Assembly (NCBI GenBank): GCA_036268875.1
Contig: DATATI010000082.1
Span: 26,024-90,023, forward strand
Source of the DNA: Polyangia bacterium
GTDB lineage: Bacteria; Myxococcota_A; Polyangia; Fen-1088
Length of the DNA: 64,000 bases
Direction: 5' to 3'
Position 1 is the first letter of the stretch. Each line of letters starts with the position of its first letter. Below, piece after piece: positions 24,894-33,878 of the stretch. The translations under genes and the position numbers were made by a program. The notes beneath the pieces were generated by a model, which made no database searches, was not told the DNA's origin, and worked only from the letters and a program-made list of their open reading frames with translations.

Positions 24894-26054
24894 TCACTTT
24901 CCGCACCCCACGACTTTGAACTCAACCCGCCGGTCCAAGGCGTCGCTGGCGTCGTCGGCGCCGGTGCCGACCAGGTTCTCGCGATAGCCGACGCCGCTGA
25001 CCTTCGACTTGTGCGACAGGCTGGGAACGTCGTGTTCCAGGCGGTCGCGGATGGCGACGGCGCGGGCCAGTGACAGGCGGTCGTTCAGTTGCTCCGAGCC
25101 GCTGTGGCTGGTGTGGCCGATGACGTTGAGGCAGGTGTCAGCCGACTGCACGGCGCGGGCGATCTGGCGCAGCCACATGGGGTAAAGCGCGCTGACCTTG
25201 GGATCGGGCCAGAACTCGGTGCCGCCGGGCCTGAAGAGAAGCTTGACCGCCAGGTTGTTGGTCGCAAGTCCCAGAGCGGCGATGCGCGCGAAGGCTTCTT
25301 CGGCGTCTTTCATGTGTCCAAGACGCACGTTGGTCAGGTAGATGCCGTTGAACGTGCGCAGCTGCTGGCCGTCTTTGCGCTGGGCAGCCTGGTTGTACAA
25401 GTCCAGCGCGTCGGCCCAGCGCTCGGCGTTGTAGGCACCGAGCGCGTCGGCCAGCAGCGCGGAAGTGGGCACCTGCTCGATGTAAAGGGCGTCGGCCGGA
25501 TTTCCTTTCGGCGTCTCCGCGGTTCGCAAATAGCCGTCCACCGAGCGATCCCGCACCAAGGACGGACTGTCGCCATAAAATCGAGTCGGGGCGACATCCA
25601 GCCCGGTTTGCACGAAAGGCGTCACTGCCTGCGCCACCACGATGCCGCTCTGGCGATCCGACAGCGCCACGTTCAACCGGAAGCGATTCGGTTCTGGCAG
25701 CACCGTCAGCGTGCCGGTGATCAACCATCGTGCTTGCGAGGCGCCCTCGCCGTTGAACGCGACCTCTTTCAGGTTCTTGATGGTGGCCGCCAGGGACGTG
25801 GCCAGCTCGCGCTGCACACTTTCGCTGGCCCCGGTTTGCTGCCCAGTGCGGCCGTCCAGCAGGGGATCGATCACCAGGGTGCGCGAGGTGTCGAACGCGC
25901 CCAGTTGATGAACGATGTCGGTGACCACACGTTGCACGCCGTGGGCGAGATCGGGGTCGGGCGGCGGTCCCCCAAACGGCGGCCAAATACAAGCGCCAGA
26001 TAGAAAAAGGGCGCACGCAGCGACGGTCGCCCAACCAAATACCGATCTTGTCAT
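24894..26054 (-). CDS. OmpA-family lipoprotein
   Basis: A 386-residue lipoprotein (lipobox LSGAC, Cys22). After a short Pro-rich segment comes a domain of about 170 residues resembling curli/penicillin-binding activator-type lipoproteins (VQRELATSLAATIKNLKEVAF...WLITGTLT). A TPR-like region follows (YNAERWADALDLYNQAAQRKDGQQLRTFNGIYLTN), then a C-terminal OmpA peptidoglycan-binding domain (VIGHTSHSGSEQLNDRLSLARAVAIRDRL...RVEFKV). It should tether the outer membrane to peptidoglycan. Its ATG overlaps the stop of the upstream Ser/Thr kinase by four bases, so the kinase and this envelope protein are made together. A direct signalling link is an inference. Confidence 0.88.
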   Translation of the reverse strand: MTRSVFGWATVAACALFLSGACIWPPFGGPPPDPDLAHGVQRVVTDIVHQLGAFDTSRTLVIDPLLDGRTGQQTGASESVQRELATSLAATIKNLKEVAFNGEGASQARWLITGTLTVLPEPNRFRLNVALSDRQSGIVVAQAVTPFVQTGLDVAPTRFYGDSPSLVRDRSVDGYLRTAETPKGNPADALYIEQVPTSALLADALGAYNAERWADALDLYNQAAQRKDGQQLRTFNGIYLTNVRLGHMKDAEEAFARIAALGLATNNLAVKLLFRPGGTEFWPDPKVSALYPMWLRQIARAVQSADTCLNVIGHTSHSGSEQLNDRLSLARAVAIRDRLEHDVPSLSHKSKVSGVGYRENLVGTGADDASDALDRRVEFKVVGCGK

Positions 26055-27550
26055 TTATTGCACTGCCGACTGTACGCGGCCCGTTCTGCGGGAGTCAAAG
26101 TCTCACCCAGACTCTCGCGCTCTAAAAGGTCCGCGCAGAGAGCGGACGGCGGCGCGCTGGGAGCATGGACGACCGGCGACGGCGTCCTGGGATCATCTGC
26201 CGGCGCCAACGTTTCTACCGCGGCGCCGCTGCCGTGCGCACGCTCGCGCTGTTTCGAAGACGGTCCAGGGTGCCGGGCCGGCGTCGATCGCGCTGCGGCT
26301 GCTGCCTTCTGTGGGGCGGCGGTAGGAGCTATTCCGGGAGCAGAAGCTTCGGCGGGCACAATTGCCTTCGGCGCCGCGGGCGCACTGGCACCCGGATTCA
26401 GCAGCGCCAGTTTGTTCCGACCAGCTAGCCAATAGGCGGTGCCTGACACTCCGATCGCCAAGATCGCCACCAAGATAATCATTCGGGACAGACGACCGGG
26501 CGTTGGAGAGGTGTCAGGCGACGCCGCCAGAGGGGCCGCCCGGACGTGCGTTGGCGGCGACGGAAGCGTCTCCTGCAAGGCAACCGCCGGAACGGAACCT
26601 GACGGCGTTACGGCGATCGCGGCCGCAATGGGTGGCGATACACCCAGCATGTGCGCGATGCGCTCGACCGACTGGGAACTGCCGGGTGGCCCGAACGGGC
26701 TGAGCGCAGCGGCCAGCGCCGCCACGTCCGGATACCGCAGCGCCGGCGATTTCTGCAAACAGCGCATCACGATGGCATCCAGTGCCGGTGGAATCTCGGT
26801 CCGGTAGACACGCGGCGGCTGGGGATTCTGGTCAAGGATGGCCACATAGATCGCCGGCAACGATTCGGCGTTGAAGGCCCGTCGAGACGTCAACAGCTCG
26901 TAAAGAACAACGCCCAGCGACCAGATGTCCGAGCGCGCGTCAGCGGAACGCGTGGATCTGACCTGCTCGGGTGACATGTATGGTGGCGAACCAAGCGTTG
27001 ACGTCGTCTGGGTCAAGCCGGGATTGTCGGCGGATGCCGGGGTCTTTGAAATTCCGAAGTCGAGAACCTTGACGATGGACTTGCCGCCCGGTCGCTGGGC
27101 GAGAAACAGATTCGCCGGCTTGAGGTCGCGATGAATGATGCCCAGCGCGTGCGCCTCGGCGACCGCCTCGCACGTCTGCAACACGCAGTCGACTGCTTCT
27201 GCGATGGGCAGCGGTCCGCGGCGGGCCAGGGTCTGTTCCAGGTCCTCGCCTTCGAGATACTCCATCACCATGAACGGAATTCCGGATTCGAGCGAACCAA
27301 CGTCCAGCACGCGCGACACGTGCTCGCCTTGAATCTTGGCGGCGGCCTGCGCCTCGCGCGTGAACCGCGTCACCACGTCCGGGTATTCCAATACGCTGGG
27401 AAGCAGCAATTTCAGGGCAATTCGTTGTTCAAGCTGGATGTGCGTGGCGGCAACGACGATCCCCATTCCCCCTTGTCCAAGGGTGCGACCGACGCGGTAC
27501 TTGCCGGCGAGGATCTCGCCTTCTTTTACGGGGGCTGACTCTTTCGTCAT
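26051..27550 (-). CDS. Ser/Thr protein kinase with transmembrane segment
   Basis: A 499-residue Hanks-type kinase with an intact catalytic core: GQGGMG (25-30), Lys47, HRDLKPAN (140-147), DFG (164-166) and SPEQVR. A transmembrane helix (MIILVAILAIGVSGTAYWLAG) precedes an Ala/Pro-rich periplasmic tail ending in LLERESLGETLTPAERAAYSRQC. The ATG at 27550 gives the usual short N-terminus before EGEILAGKYRVG; a longer upstream extension is rejected. It is translationally coupled to the OmpA-like lipoprotein. The terminal segment before the stop resembles short TPR-like tails of Polyangia kinases. Confidence 0.94.
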   Translation of the reverse strand: MTKESAPVKEGEILAGKYRVGRTLGQGGMGIVVAATHIQLEQRIALKLLLPSVLEYPDVVTRFTREAQAAAKIQGEHVSRVLDVGSLESGIPFMVMEYLEGEDLEQTLARRGPLPIAEAVDCVLQTCEAVAEAHALGIIHRDLKPANLFLAQRPGGKSIVKVLDFGISKTPASADNPGLTQTTSTLGSPPYMSPEQVRSTRSADARSDIWSLGVVLYELLTSRRAFNAESLPAIYVAILDQNPQPPRVYRTEIPPALDAIVMRCLQKSPALRYPDVAALAAALSPFGPPGSSQSVERIAHMLGVSPPIAAAIAVTPSGSVPAVALQETLPSPPTHVRAAPLAASPDTSPTPGRLSRMIILVAILAIGVSGTAYWLAGRNKLALLNPGASAPAAPKAIVPAEASAPGIAPTAAPQKAAAAARSTPARHPGPSSKQRERAHGSGAAVETLAPADDPRTPSPVVHAPSAPPSALCADLLERESLGETLTPAERAAYSRQCNK

Positions 27551-27642
27551 TCGCCGACCCGGGGGCCGGGTCGGCGCGTACTGTAACTTCCCGGGCCGCT
27601 CCGGGAAAGCAGACCTCCGAATGACGCGAGATCCGGCGAATG

Positions 27643-28062
27643 TCAGTAGGAGGCACTCCAACTTAACGAGAACAGACACGACGAGAAGACGTTCCGGCAG
27701 CGGACCACAAAGTCGTAGTTACCCGCCGCCATCGAATCGTCCCCGCTGCTGATCGAAGCGACGTCAAACTGCACGCCATAGCCTGTCGCGAACGAGCATC
27801 CATCGGCGTCGTCGATGATGGCGACGTCCATGTCGTCGGTGCCGTCCAGGTCCGTGACCGTGTAGTCCATGCTCGTTCCGTCGGGCACGGCATAGGGACC
27901 CTCGATAGGCGCGCAATCACCCGGCAGCACCTCTTCCGAAATATCGGACGCCAGGACGTGCGTGCCACCACCACCGGAACCGGCGCCGTGGCATCCACCG
28001 GCGGCGAAGATCAGGCCGCACAACAACGCTCTCTTCAATTCCATCGCTCTCGTCTTTTTCAT
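27643..28062 (-). CDS. Hypothetical lipoprotein
   Basis: A 139-residue lipoprotein (LLCGLIFAAGGC lipobox) with an acidic beta-rich domain of about 110 residues (YTVTDLDGTDDMDVAIIDDADGC) and four or five Cys that could form disulphides. The ATG at 28062 is preceded by GGGAG at a normal distance; an upstream extension in frame lacks signals. The pattern MAAGNYDFVVRCRN near the end suggests a compact beta-sandwich. It lies between the YXWGXW protein and the kinase on the same strand. Function unknown. Confidence 0.72.
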   Translation of the reverse strand: MKKTRAMELKRALLCGLIFAAGGCHGAGSGGGGTHVLASDISEEVLPGDCAPIEGPYAVPDGTSMDYTVTDLDGTDDMDVAIIDDADGCSFATGYGVQFDVASISSGDDSMAAGNYDFVVRCRNVFSSCLFSLSWSASY

Positions 28063-28085
28063 CTGTCGCTCCCTTGCTGGCGGGT

Positions 28086-29081
28086 TCATTTCTTCTTCTT
28101 GTTGCTGGCCGGCGCGGGCGGAGGAGACGCGGGCCGCGCGGGTGCGGCGTTCGGTCTCGCGCCGCCCATCACCGCGGCGGCCGGCCGTGCAGCCGCCACC
28201 GGCGGCGCACCAGGACCGCGCGCCGGCTGACCGGGTTGCGAGGCGCCTGCAGCCGGCGTTAGTCCCGGGTGTCCGGGTTCGGGTCGCCCGGCCGCCGCGC
28301 CGCCGGGACGCGCCTCAGCCCGATGGTCCTCCGCCCGCCGTTCCTCGGCGCGATGCTCTTCCGTGCGATGTTCTTCGTTGCGAATCTCATTGCCGCGTCG
28401 TTCCTCCGCGTGCCTTTCTTCTATTCGTCGCTCTTGGCCCCGCTCGGCACGGTGCTCTTCAATCCGTCGCTCCTCGGCGCGTCGCTCTTGCCCACGCCAG
28501 GCGCCGGCGCCCGGGTTGGAACGCCAGCCCTGGTTGTGTTCCGCGCGCCACGCCCCAGGCGCGTACGACGGCCTGGCCCTCCACGCCGCCGGCGGCTCAT
28601 TGCGCCAGCCGTATCCGTACTCACGGCGGCCAGCGCCGTCGATCCAGTACCCGCGATAGTAAACGGCTCGACCGTCGACGAAGATGAAACGCGGCGCCAT
28701 GTACGTCACGCCCGGGCGTGAGGGAAGCCAATAGCCCGCCGTCCACGACCAGTCGTAACCGGTCCAATCCCAAAAACCGTTGACCCACAGATAGCCCCAC
28801 CCCGGTGCCGGCGGGCGAGATTCGGGGATCGGATCGGGCGGCGGCGACGTCGGGTAAAGCGACCCTTCCTCGACAGCGACGGCCGGTGGCGGCGGATCAG
28901 CCGCCGGCGGTGGCGGGGCGGCTTCCGCCACGACGGGCGCTGGCGCGGGTGCCGACGCCACCACGATGGGCGGTGGCACGGAAGTGGTGACCGTGCCGTC
29001 GGGCAACACGCGCATGACGCAGCCCGGGGTCACGGCCGGAACAATCAATCCAAGCAGAAGCCACCACGTTTGATTTCTCAT
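28086..29081 (-). CDS. YXWGXW-repeat protein with charged Glu/Arg repeats
   Basis: A 331-residue exported protein. The signal peptide has a lipobox-like end (LLLGLIVPAVTPGC). A Pro/Ala-rich linker follows, then tandem aromatic YXWGXW-type repeats (GWGYLWVNGFWDWTGYDWSWTAGYWLP). A long stretch is made of EERR/EEHR units (about 205-265) and the C-terminus is Pro/Ala-rich, ending in KKKK. The Glu/Arg segment is probably helical and strongly charged. The ATG at 29081 has a GGAG upstream; a longer frame to 29531 overlaps the opposite kinase gene and is rejected. YXWGXW proteins are cell-envelope proteins of unknown function. Confidence 0.8.
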   Translation of the reverse strand: MRNQTWWLLLGLIVPAVTPGCVMRVLPDGTVTTSVPPPIVVASAPAPAPVVAEAAPPPPAADPPPPAVAVEEGSLYPTSPPPDPIPESRPPAPGWGYLWVNGFWDWTGYDWSWTAGYWLPSRPGVTYMAPRFIFVDGRAVYYRGYWIDGAGRREYGYGWRNEPPAAWRARPSYAPGAWRAEHNQGWRSNPGAGAWRGQERRAEERRIEEHRAERGQERRIEERHAEERRGNEIRNEEHRTEEHRAEERRAEDHRAEARPGGAAAGRPEPGHPGLTPAAGASQPGQPARGPGAPPVAAARPAAAVMGGARPNAAPARPASPPPAPASNKKKK

Positions 29082-29354
29082 CGAGAACTCCATTCGAGCG
29101 TTGTCATTTGTTCCCAAGCCTTTCGTCGCTGGCCTTCGTGTGGCGACGCCCAACGCAATTGGCGTGCCGCCCATTGCTGCCGCCGATTGGCGCGCAATCG
29201 TTGATAAGACCGGCAAATCTGCGCGTCGATCGGGGCTTGGGAATGTCTTTGGCGAGGCGCGAACGGTCCGCGAACAGTCGCTCACATAGGCGACTTCGAT
29301 TTGCTTCTGCCACCCCGGATAAGGCATAAGCGTGCCCGAGGTGCGCAGAGAGCA

Positions 29355-32300
29355 ATGACGCGTTTGACTGCTGCGGGCGGCCGGCCGGTCGTCCAGCACG
29401 GGACGGTCATTGGCGGGAGGTATCGGGTCGAGGCTCCGCTTGGCGCGGGCGGAATGTCGTCGGTCTTCGCGGGACATGACACCGTTCTGGATCGTCCCGT
29501 CGCGCTCAAGATCCTCAACCGCCCGGCTCACAGCGATGACCGCGCCACGCAGCGGTTACTGTGGGAGGCCAAGGTCACGGCGCGCATCATCCACGCTGCC
29601 TGCGTGCGCGTTTTTGACGGCGGCGTCGATCCAGAGGTGGGCGCCTTCCTGGTGATGGAGCGCCTCGACGGTGAGGACCTGCGGCGCTTCCTTCACCAGC
29701 ACGGTCCTTTGCCGGTATCACTTGCCCTTGGGATGTTCGAGCAGATCGGCGCGATCGTGCACGCGGTTCACCAGGCGGGCGTCGTCCATCGCGATCTGAA
29801 GCCGGGGAACGTCTTCGTGCTCCGCGGCCATCCCTTCGGGGCCGTCCCTCGCATCAAGCTGCTCGACTTCGGGATCGCCAAGTCAGACGACAGTGGCGAG
29901 GCGCAACTGACCGAACCGGGTGAATTCCTCGGAACGCTGGCCTATGCGGCACCCGAGCGCTGGCTCTCCCCGACGGCGCCCGACGCGCGCACGGACATCT
30001 ACGCCCTGGGCGCGCTGCTGTACGAGATGCTGAGTGGGAACCCACCGTTCCGCGCCGAGACGAAAGCCGCCTTGCGCCTCGCGGTTCTCAACGATCGGCC
30101 GCCGCCGCTTCTCGCCCCACGCAATGATCTCCCCGCTTGGCTGTCCGGCGCCATCGAACGGACACTTTGCAAGTCACCGGCCGAGCGATTCGCGGACGTG
30201 CCGTCTCTGATGGGCGCACTCGGCCTCGACCTTGTGGCGGAGCCGACGCCGACGCTGCGCACCGAACAAGCTTTCCGCGGGACGGAACGCTTCCGCGTCG
30301 AACGCTGCCTTTCTCGCGGTGCGGACACCGAAGTCTATGCGGTGCTCGATCTCGAACGAAACCAGACGGTCGCCCTCAAGCGCCTGGCCAACCCACGCGG
30401 CGAGGCCTTCCTGCGCCTCAAGCGCGAGTTCAGGACCGTCGCCGACATCCGGCACCCGAACCTCGTGCGCCTCGGTGCACTGTGGAAGGAACGCGACGAT
30501 CTCTTGATGACCATGGAGTTCGTCGATGGCGTGCCTTTGCTCGATCACGTCGCCGGCTCGGAAGAACGGCTGCGGTCGTGTCTCGGCCAGCTTGTCAGCG
30601 CGCTGCAGGCTTTGCACGCGCGGGGCCTCGTGCATCGGGACGTCAAGCTCGAGAACATCATCGTCGATCGATCGGGGCGTCTGGTTCTGCTCGACCATGG
30701 TCTGGCGATGCGCTGGCAAGAAACCGGCGCGCCCGTCACTGGAACGGCGGCGTACCTGGCTCCCGAGGTTCTCGAGGGCCGAAGTGGCCCCGCGGGCGAT
30801 CTCTATGCGGTGGGCGTCATCCTCCGTGCCGCGCTCACGGGAAAACCGCCCCGAACTCTCGACGGCCCGCTCGACCTGGCGGGCGCCGAGATAGCCATCG
30901 CGGGCCCCGACGATCTGCGCGCGCTCTGCATGCACCTGCACGCGGCCGATCCGGCGGCCCGTCCGTCCGCCGCCGAAATCCTCGACGCGCTTGCCGACCG
31001 CCCTGCTGGTGAGGCGACGCGTTCGTCTGCGGCGCTCGCCCCCGGTGAAACGTTCGTCGGCCGCGCCGAGGCGTTGGCCTTTCTCGACCGAGCGATCGCC
31101 GCTGCCGCCGACGGCACCCCGCACGCGGTGTGGATCGAAGGCGAAAGTGGCATCGGAAAATCCGCCTTGCTGGATCACCTGCGGCGACAGCTCGCCCAGC
31201 GTCCAGACACGCTCGTGCTGACGGGACGCGCACGCCACGGCGACGCGGTGCCGTTTCCGGCGCTGGACGAGGTGATCGACGATCTCTGCGCGTACCTGAT
31301 GCGCCTGCCGCCGGCAGTCGCCGAGGTGTTGATGCCCAAGCGCGCTGCCCACATCGCGCGCCTCTTCCCCGGCCTGGCCGCGCTGCCGGCAATCGCCCGC
31401 GATCTCCGGAACGTCGAGGCGAAAGAGGCGACCTCTCAGATGCGTCGGCTGGCCTTCGACGGATTGCGAGAGCTATTCAAACGCATCACCGACAGCCGCT
31501 CGGTCGTGGTGATCCTGGACGACCTGCAGTGGATCGATGCTGACAGCCGCGCGTTGTTGGCGCACCTGCTCGACGGCTCGGGCGGACCACCGCTGCTGGT
31601 GCTCGGAGGCGTACGCAGTACCACCGTCAGTCCCGAGCTGCGCAAGCTGGCCGCCACGTTGGGAACACGCGTCCAGCGAATCGCCCTGGGCGCGCTGTCG
31701 CACGAGGAATCGTGTGCCCTTTTGCACGCTCGCTGGCGAGGACAGCAGAAGCCGGACGATAAGGCCATGGCTCGCTTGGCCAACGAAGGACATGGGATCC
31801 CGTTCTTTCTCGAAGTGCTGGCGTCGTCGGCATCAGTCGATCATGCCGGGCAGGGATGCGGACTTGACCAGGTGCTGGCCAATCGTGTGGATGCCCTGCC
31901 CGCGAAGACGCGCCTGACGTTGGAGATGGTCTGTGTCGCCTCGCGCCCCCTTCCCGTCGAGACCGTGCTGGCGGCGGCCCAGCTCGGCGATGTCCACGAG
32001 CTCGATCCGCTGCTGGCGGAACCGTTCCTGCGATCGGTGCGCTCTGATCGGCGGTCGGTCCTGGAGCCTTACCACGACAAGATCCGGGACGCCGTCCGCG
32101 CCGCGCTGCCCGAAGCGGCTGCCCTTGATCACCACCGCGCCCTGGCCGCCGCCCTCGAAAGTGGATCCCAGGACGACCCGGAACACCTCATCGAACACCT
32201 GGCGGCCAGCGGCGAGGCCGTGCGGGCCACGAAAATCGCCCTCGCTGCGGCCGAACTGGCCAGCGATCAGCTGGCGTTCGATCGCGCGGCGGCTCTCTTC

Positions 32301-33878
32301 GCGGTGGCGCTGGAGCACGGGGTCTTCTCCAAAGGAGAGCGCCTGGCGCTGCAGCGTCGGCGCGCCCGCGCCCTGCAGCTGGCTTATCGACGTCGTGAAT
32401 GTGGCGAGATTCTCCTGCGCGCCGCCGAGGATGCTCCCGACGACGAGGCGGCGGCCCGGCTGCACACCGAGGCAGGCGTTCATCTTCTCTACAGCGGCGA
32501 TGTTCGACGCGGGCTGGAGGCCCTTCAACCGGCCCTGTCTCGCGCCGGATTACGGGTGCCGACCAGCCTCGAAGAGACGATCGCTGCCACGACCAAGGCC
32601 ATGGGTGCCATCGCCAGCGGCGGCCTCGCCGCCCGGCAACCGGAAGGAACGCCGTCACAAGAATCGCTTGATCGAGTGGAGCTGTGCTTGGTGCTGTCGC
32701 AGGGATTGGCCCACATCGATCTGCGGGTGCTGCCATTTGCTTGCGAAGGCCTGCTGGCGGCGCTGGAAGCCGGCGACGCGTGCTGCCTGCAGCGAGCCGC
32801 CGCCCTCTTCGTCATCAACAGCGTCGAGTACCTTCCCAATCCACTGGTCGCGCCGGTGCTCGCGCTCTGTCGCCGACTGACCGAAGCCGACCCAACCCCT
32901 TATGCGCGCGCGTCGCTGGACGCCGCAATCGCGGAGAACGCGCATTTCGAGGGTGACTTCCTCGAGGCGGAGGCGGCATTCGAGCGCGCCGAACGAGCGC
33001 TGCTGGACAGCTGCCCGGAAGCGACGCGTGAACTGGCGACGGTGCGCGATCTGGCTGTTTTTGTGCAGTACGCGCAGAAGGGCGACTTTGCGACGCAACT
33101 TGATCGTACCCAACGCTGGCTTGCCGAGGCCGACGCCGCCCAGGACGTCTATCACGCCAGCATGCTTCGCGTGGCGCATGCCATCGTCTGGATTGCTCAC
33201 GATCAACCCGCGCGCGCCCGAGCCGAGCTTCGGCGCGCTCAAGAAGAGTGGCTCGGTGAGGCGGGCGTCTTGGAGGTCGGCGCGGCGCTGTACCACGACA
33301 TCATCGACCGCTATGAAGAAAAGGATCTGGCGTCCGATCACGAAACCAGCGCGCGCTCGGCCCTGCTGCGAAGTCCTGCCGCCGACACACCATTCCTGGG
33401 TGGATATCTCCGACTGCAGCAGGCATGGAAAGAACTTCGCGCGCTGGCCGCCGGGACGTCCGACGCGCGCGCGGGCGCCGCGCTGGTCACCGAGATCGTT
33501 TCTGGCCTGCGCGCCAATGGGCTCACGATCTGGTCGGCGGTGGCCGACGTCCTGGAAGCAAACCTTGCGTTCTTGAACGGCGACCGCGAACCCGCTGTAC
33601 GCGGCCTGGATTCCGCCGAGACCAAGTTCAAGCGCGCCGGGATGGCCTGCCTGGCAGCCTGCGCGCGCCGGCGGCGCGGAGAATTTCTCGAGGGCGAGTT
33701 GGGCTCACGCTTGCGCGCGGAAGCCGACGCTGAGCTGCATCGCCTTGGTGTGGCGAACATCGAACGCTGGACGCGGGCTTACTGGTCAATGTTCGACGCA
33801 GAGGCCGCCCGCGCGCGAACCGCCAACGGCGCCCGTGACGAGCCGCCCCTCACGACGGCGGGACCTTCAGGCGCTTGA
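29355..33878 (+). CDS. Tandem Ser/Thr kinase - AAA ATPase - TPR signalling protein
   Basis: A 1507-residue cytoplasmic protein. Kinase domain 1 is canonical: LGAGGMSSVF, Lys52, HRDLKPGN (145-152), DFG (171-173). Kinase domain 2 has a degenerate Gly loop (SRGADTEVY), Lys342, HRDVKLEN (427-434) and DHG (447-449) in place of DFG. Next comes a STAND/AAA_16-type NTPase with FVGRAEALAFL, Walker A GESGIGKS (596-603) and Walker B VVVILDDLQW (717-726). About 700 residues of TPR-like helices complete it. PknK-type proteins normally carry one kinase, so the second is unusual. No membrane segment is visible. The ATG at 29355 is preferred because upstream residues look non-coding. It converges with the sigma-54 activator gene, overlapping it by 29 bases. 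Confidence 0.93.
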   Translation: MTRLTAAGGRPVVQHGTVIGGRYRVEAPLGAGGMSSVFAGHDTVLDRPVALKILNRPAHSDDRATQRLLWEAKVTARIIHAACVRVFDGGVDPEVGAFLVMERLDGEDLRRFLHQHGPLPVSLALGMFEQIGAIVHAVHQAGVVHRDLKPGNVFVLRGHPFGAVPRIKLLDFGIAKSDDSGEAQLTEPGEFLGTLAYAAPERWLSPTAPDARTDIYALGALLYEMLSGNPPFRAETKAALRLAVLNDRPPPLLAPRNDLPAWLSGAIERTLCKSPAERFADVPSLMGALGLDLVAEPTPTLRTEQAFRGTERFRVERCLSRGADTEVYAVLDLERNQTVALKRLANPRGEAFLRLKREFRTVADIRHPNLVRLGALWKERDDLLMTMEFVDGVPLLDHVAGSEERLRSCLGQLVSALQALHARGLVHRDVKLENIIVDRSGRLVLLDHGLAMRWQETGAPVTGTAAYLAPEVLEGRSGPAGDLYAVGVILRAALTGKPPRTLDGPLDLAGAEIAIAGPDDLRALCMHLHAADPAARPSAAEILDALADRPAGEATRSSAALAPGETFVGRAEALAFLDRAIAAAADGTPHAVWIEGESGIGKSALLDHLRRQLAQRPDTLVLTGRARHGDAVPFPALDEVIDDLCAYLMRLPPAVAEVLMPKRAAHIARLFPGLAALPAIARDLRNVEAKEATSQMRRLAFDGLRELFKRITDSRSVVVILDDLQWIDADSRALLAHLLDGSGGPPLLVLGGVRSTTVSPELRKLAATLGTRVQRIALGALSHEESCALLHARWRGQQKPDDKAMARLANEGHGIPFFLEVLASSASVDHAGQGCGLDQVLANRVDALPAKTRLTLEMVCVASRPLPVETVLAAAQLGDVHELDPLLAEPFLRSVRSDRRSVLEPYHDKIRDAVRAALPEAAALDHHRALAAALESGSQDDPEHLIEHLAASGEAVRATKIALAAAELASDQLAFDRAAALFAVALEHGVFSKGERLALQRRRARALQLAYRRRECGEILLRAAEDAPDDEAAARLHTEAGVHLLYSGDVRRGLEALQPALSRAGLRVPTSLEETIAATTKAMGAIASGGLAARQPEGTPSQESLDRVELCLVLSQGLAHIDLRVLPFACEGLLAALEAGDACCLQRAAALFVINSVEYLPNPLVAPVLALCRRLTEADPTPYARASLDAAIAENAHFEGDFLEAEAAFERAERALLDSCPEATRELATVRDLAVFVQYAQKGDFATQLDRTQRWLAEADAAQDVYHASMLRVAHAIVWIAHDQPARARAELRRAQEEWLGEAGVLEVGAALYHDIIDRYEEKDLASDHETSARSALLRSPAADTPFLGGYLRLQQAWKELRALAAGTSDARAGAALVTEIVSGLRANGLTIWSAVADVLEANLAFLNGDREPAVRGLDSAETKFKRAGMACLAACARRRRGEFLEGELGSRLRAEADAELHRLGVANIERWTRAYWSMFDAEAARARTANGARDEPPLTTAGPSGA

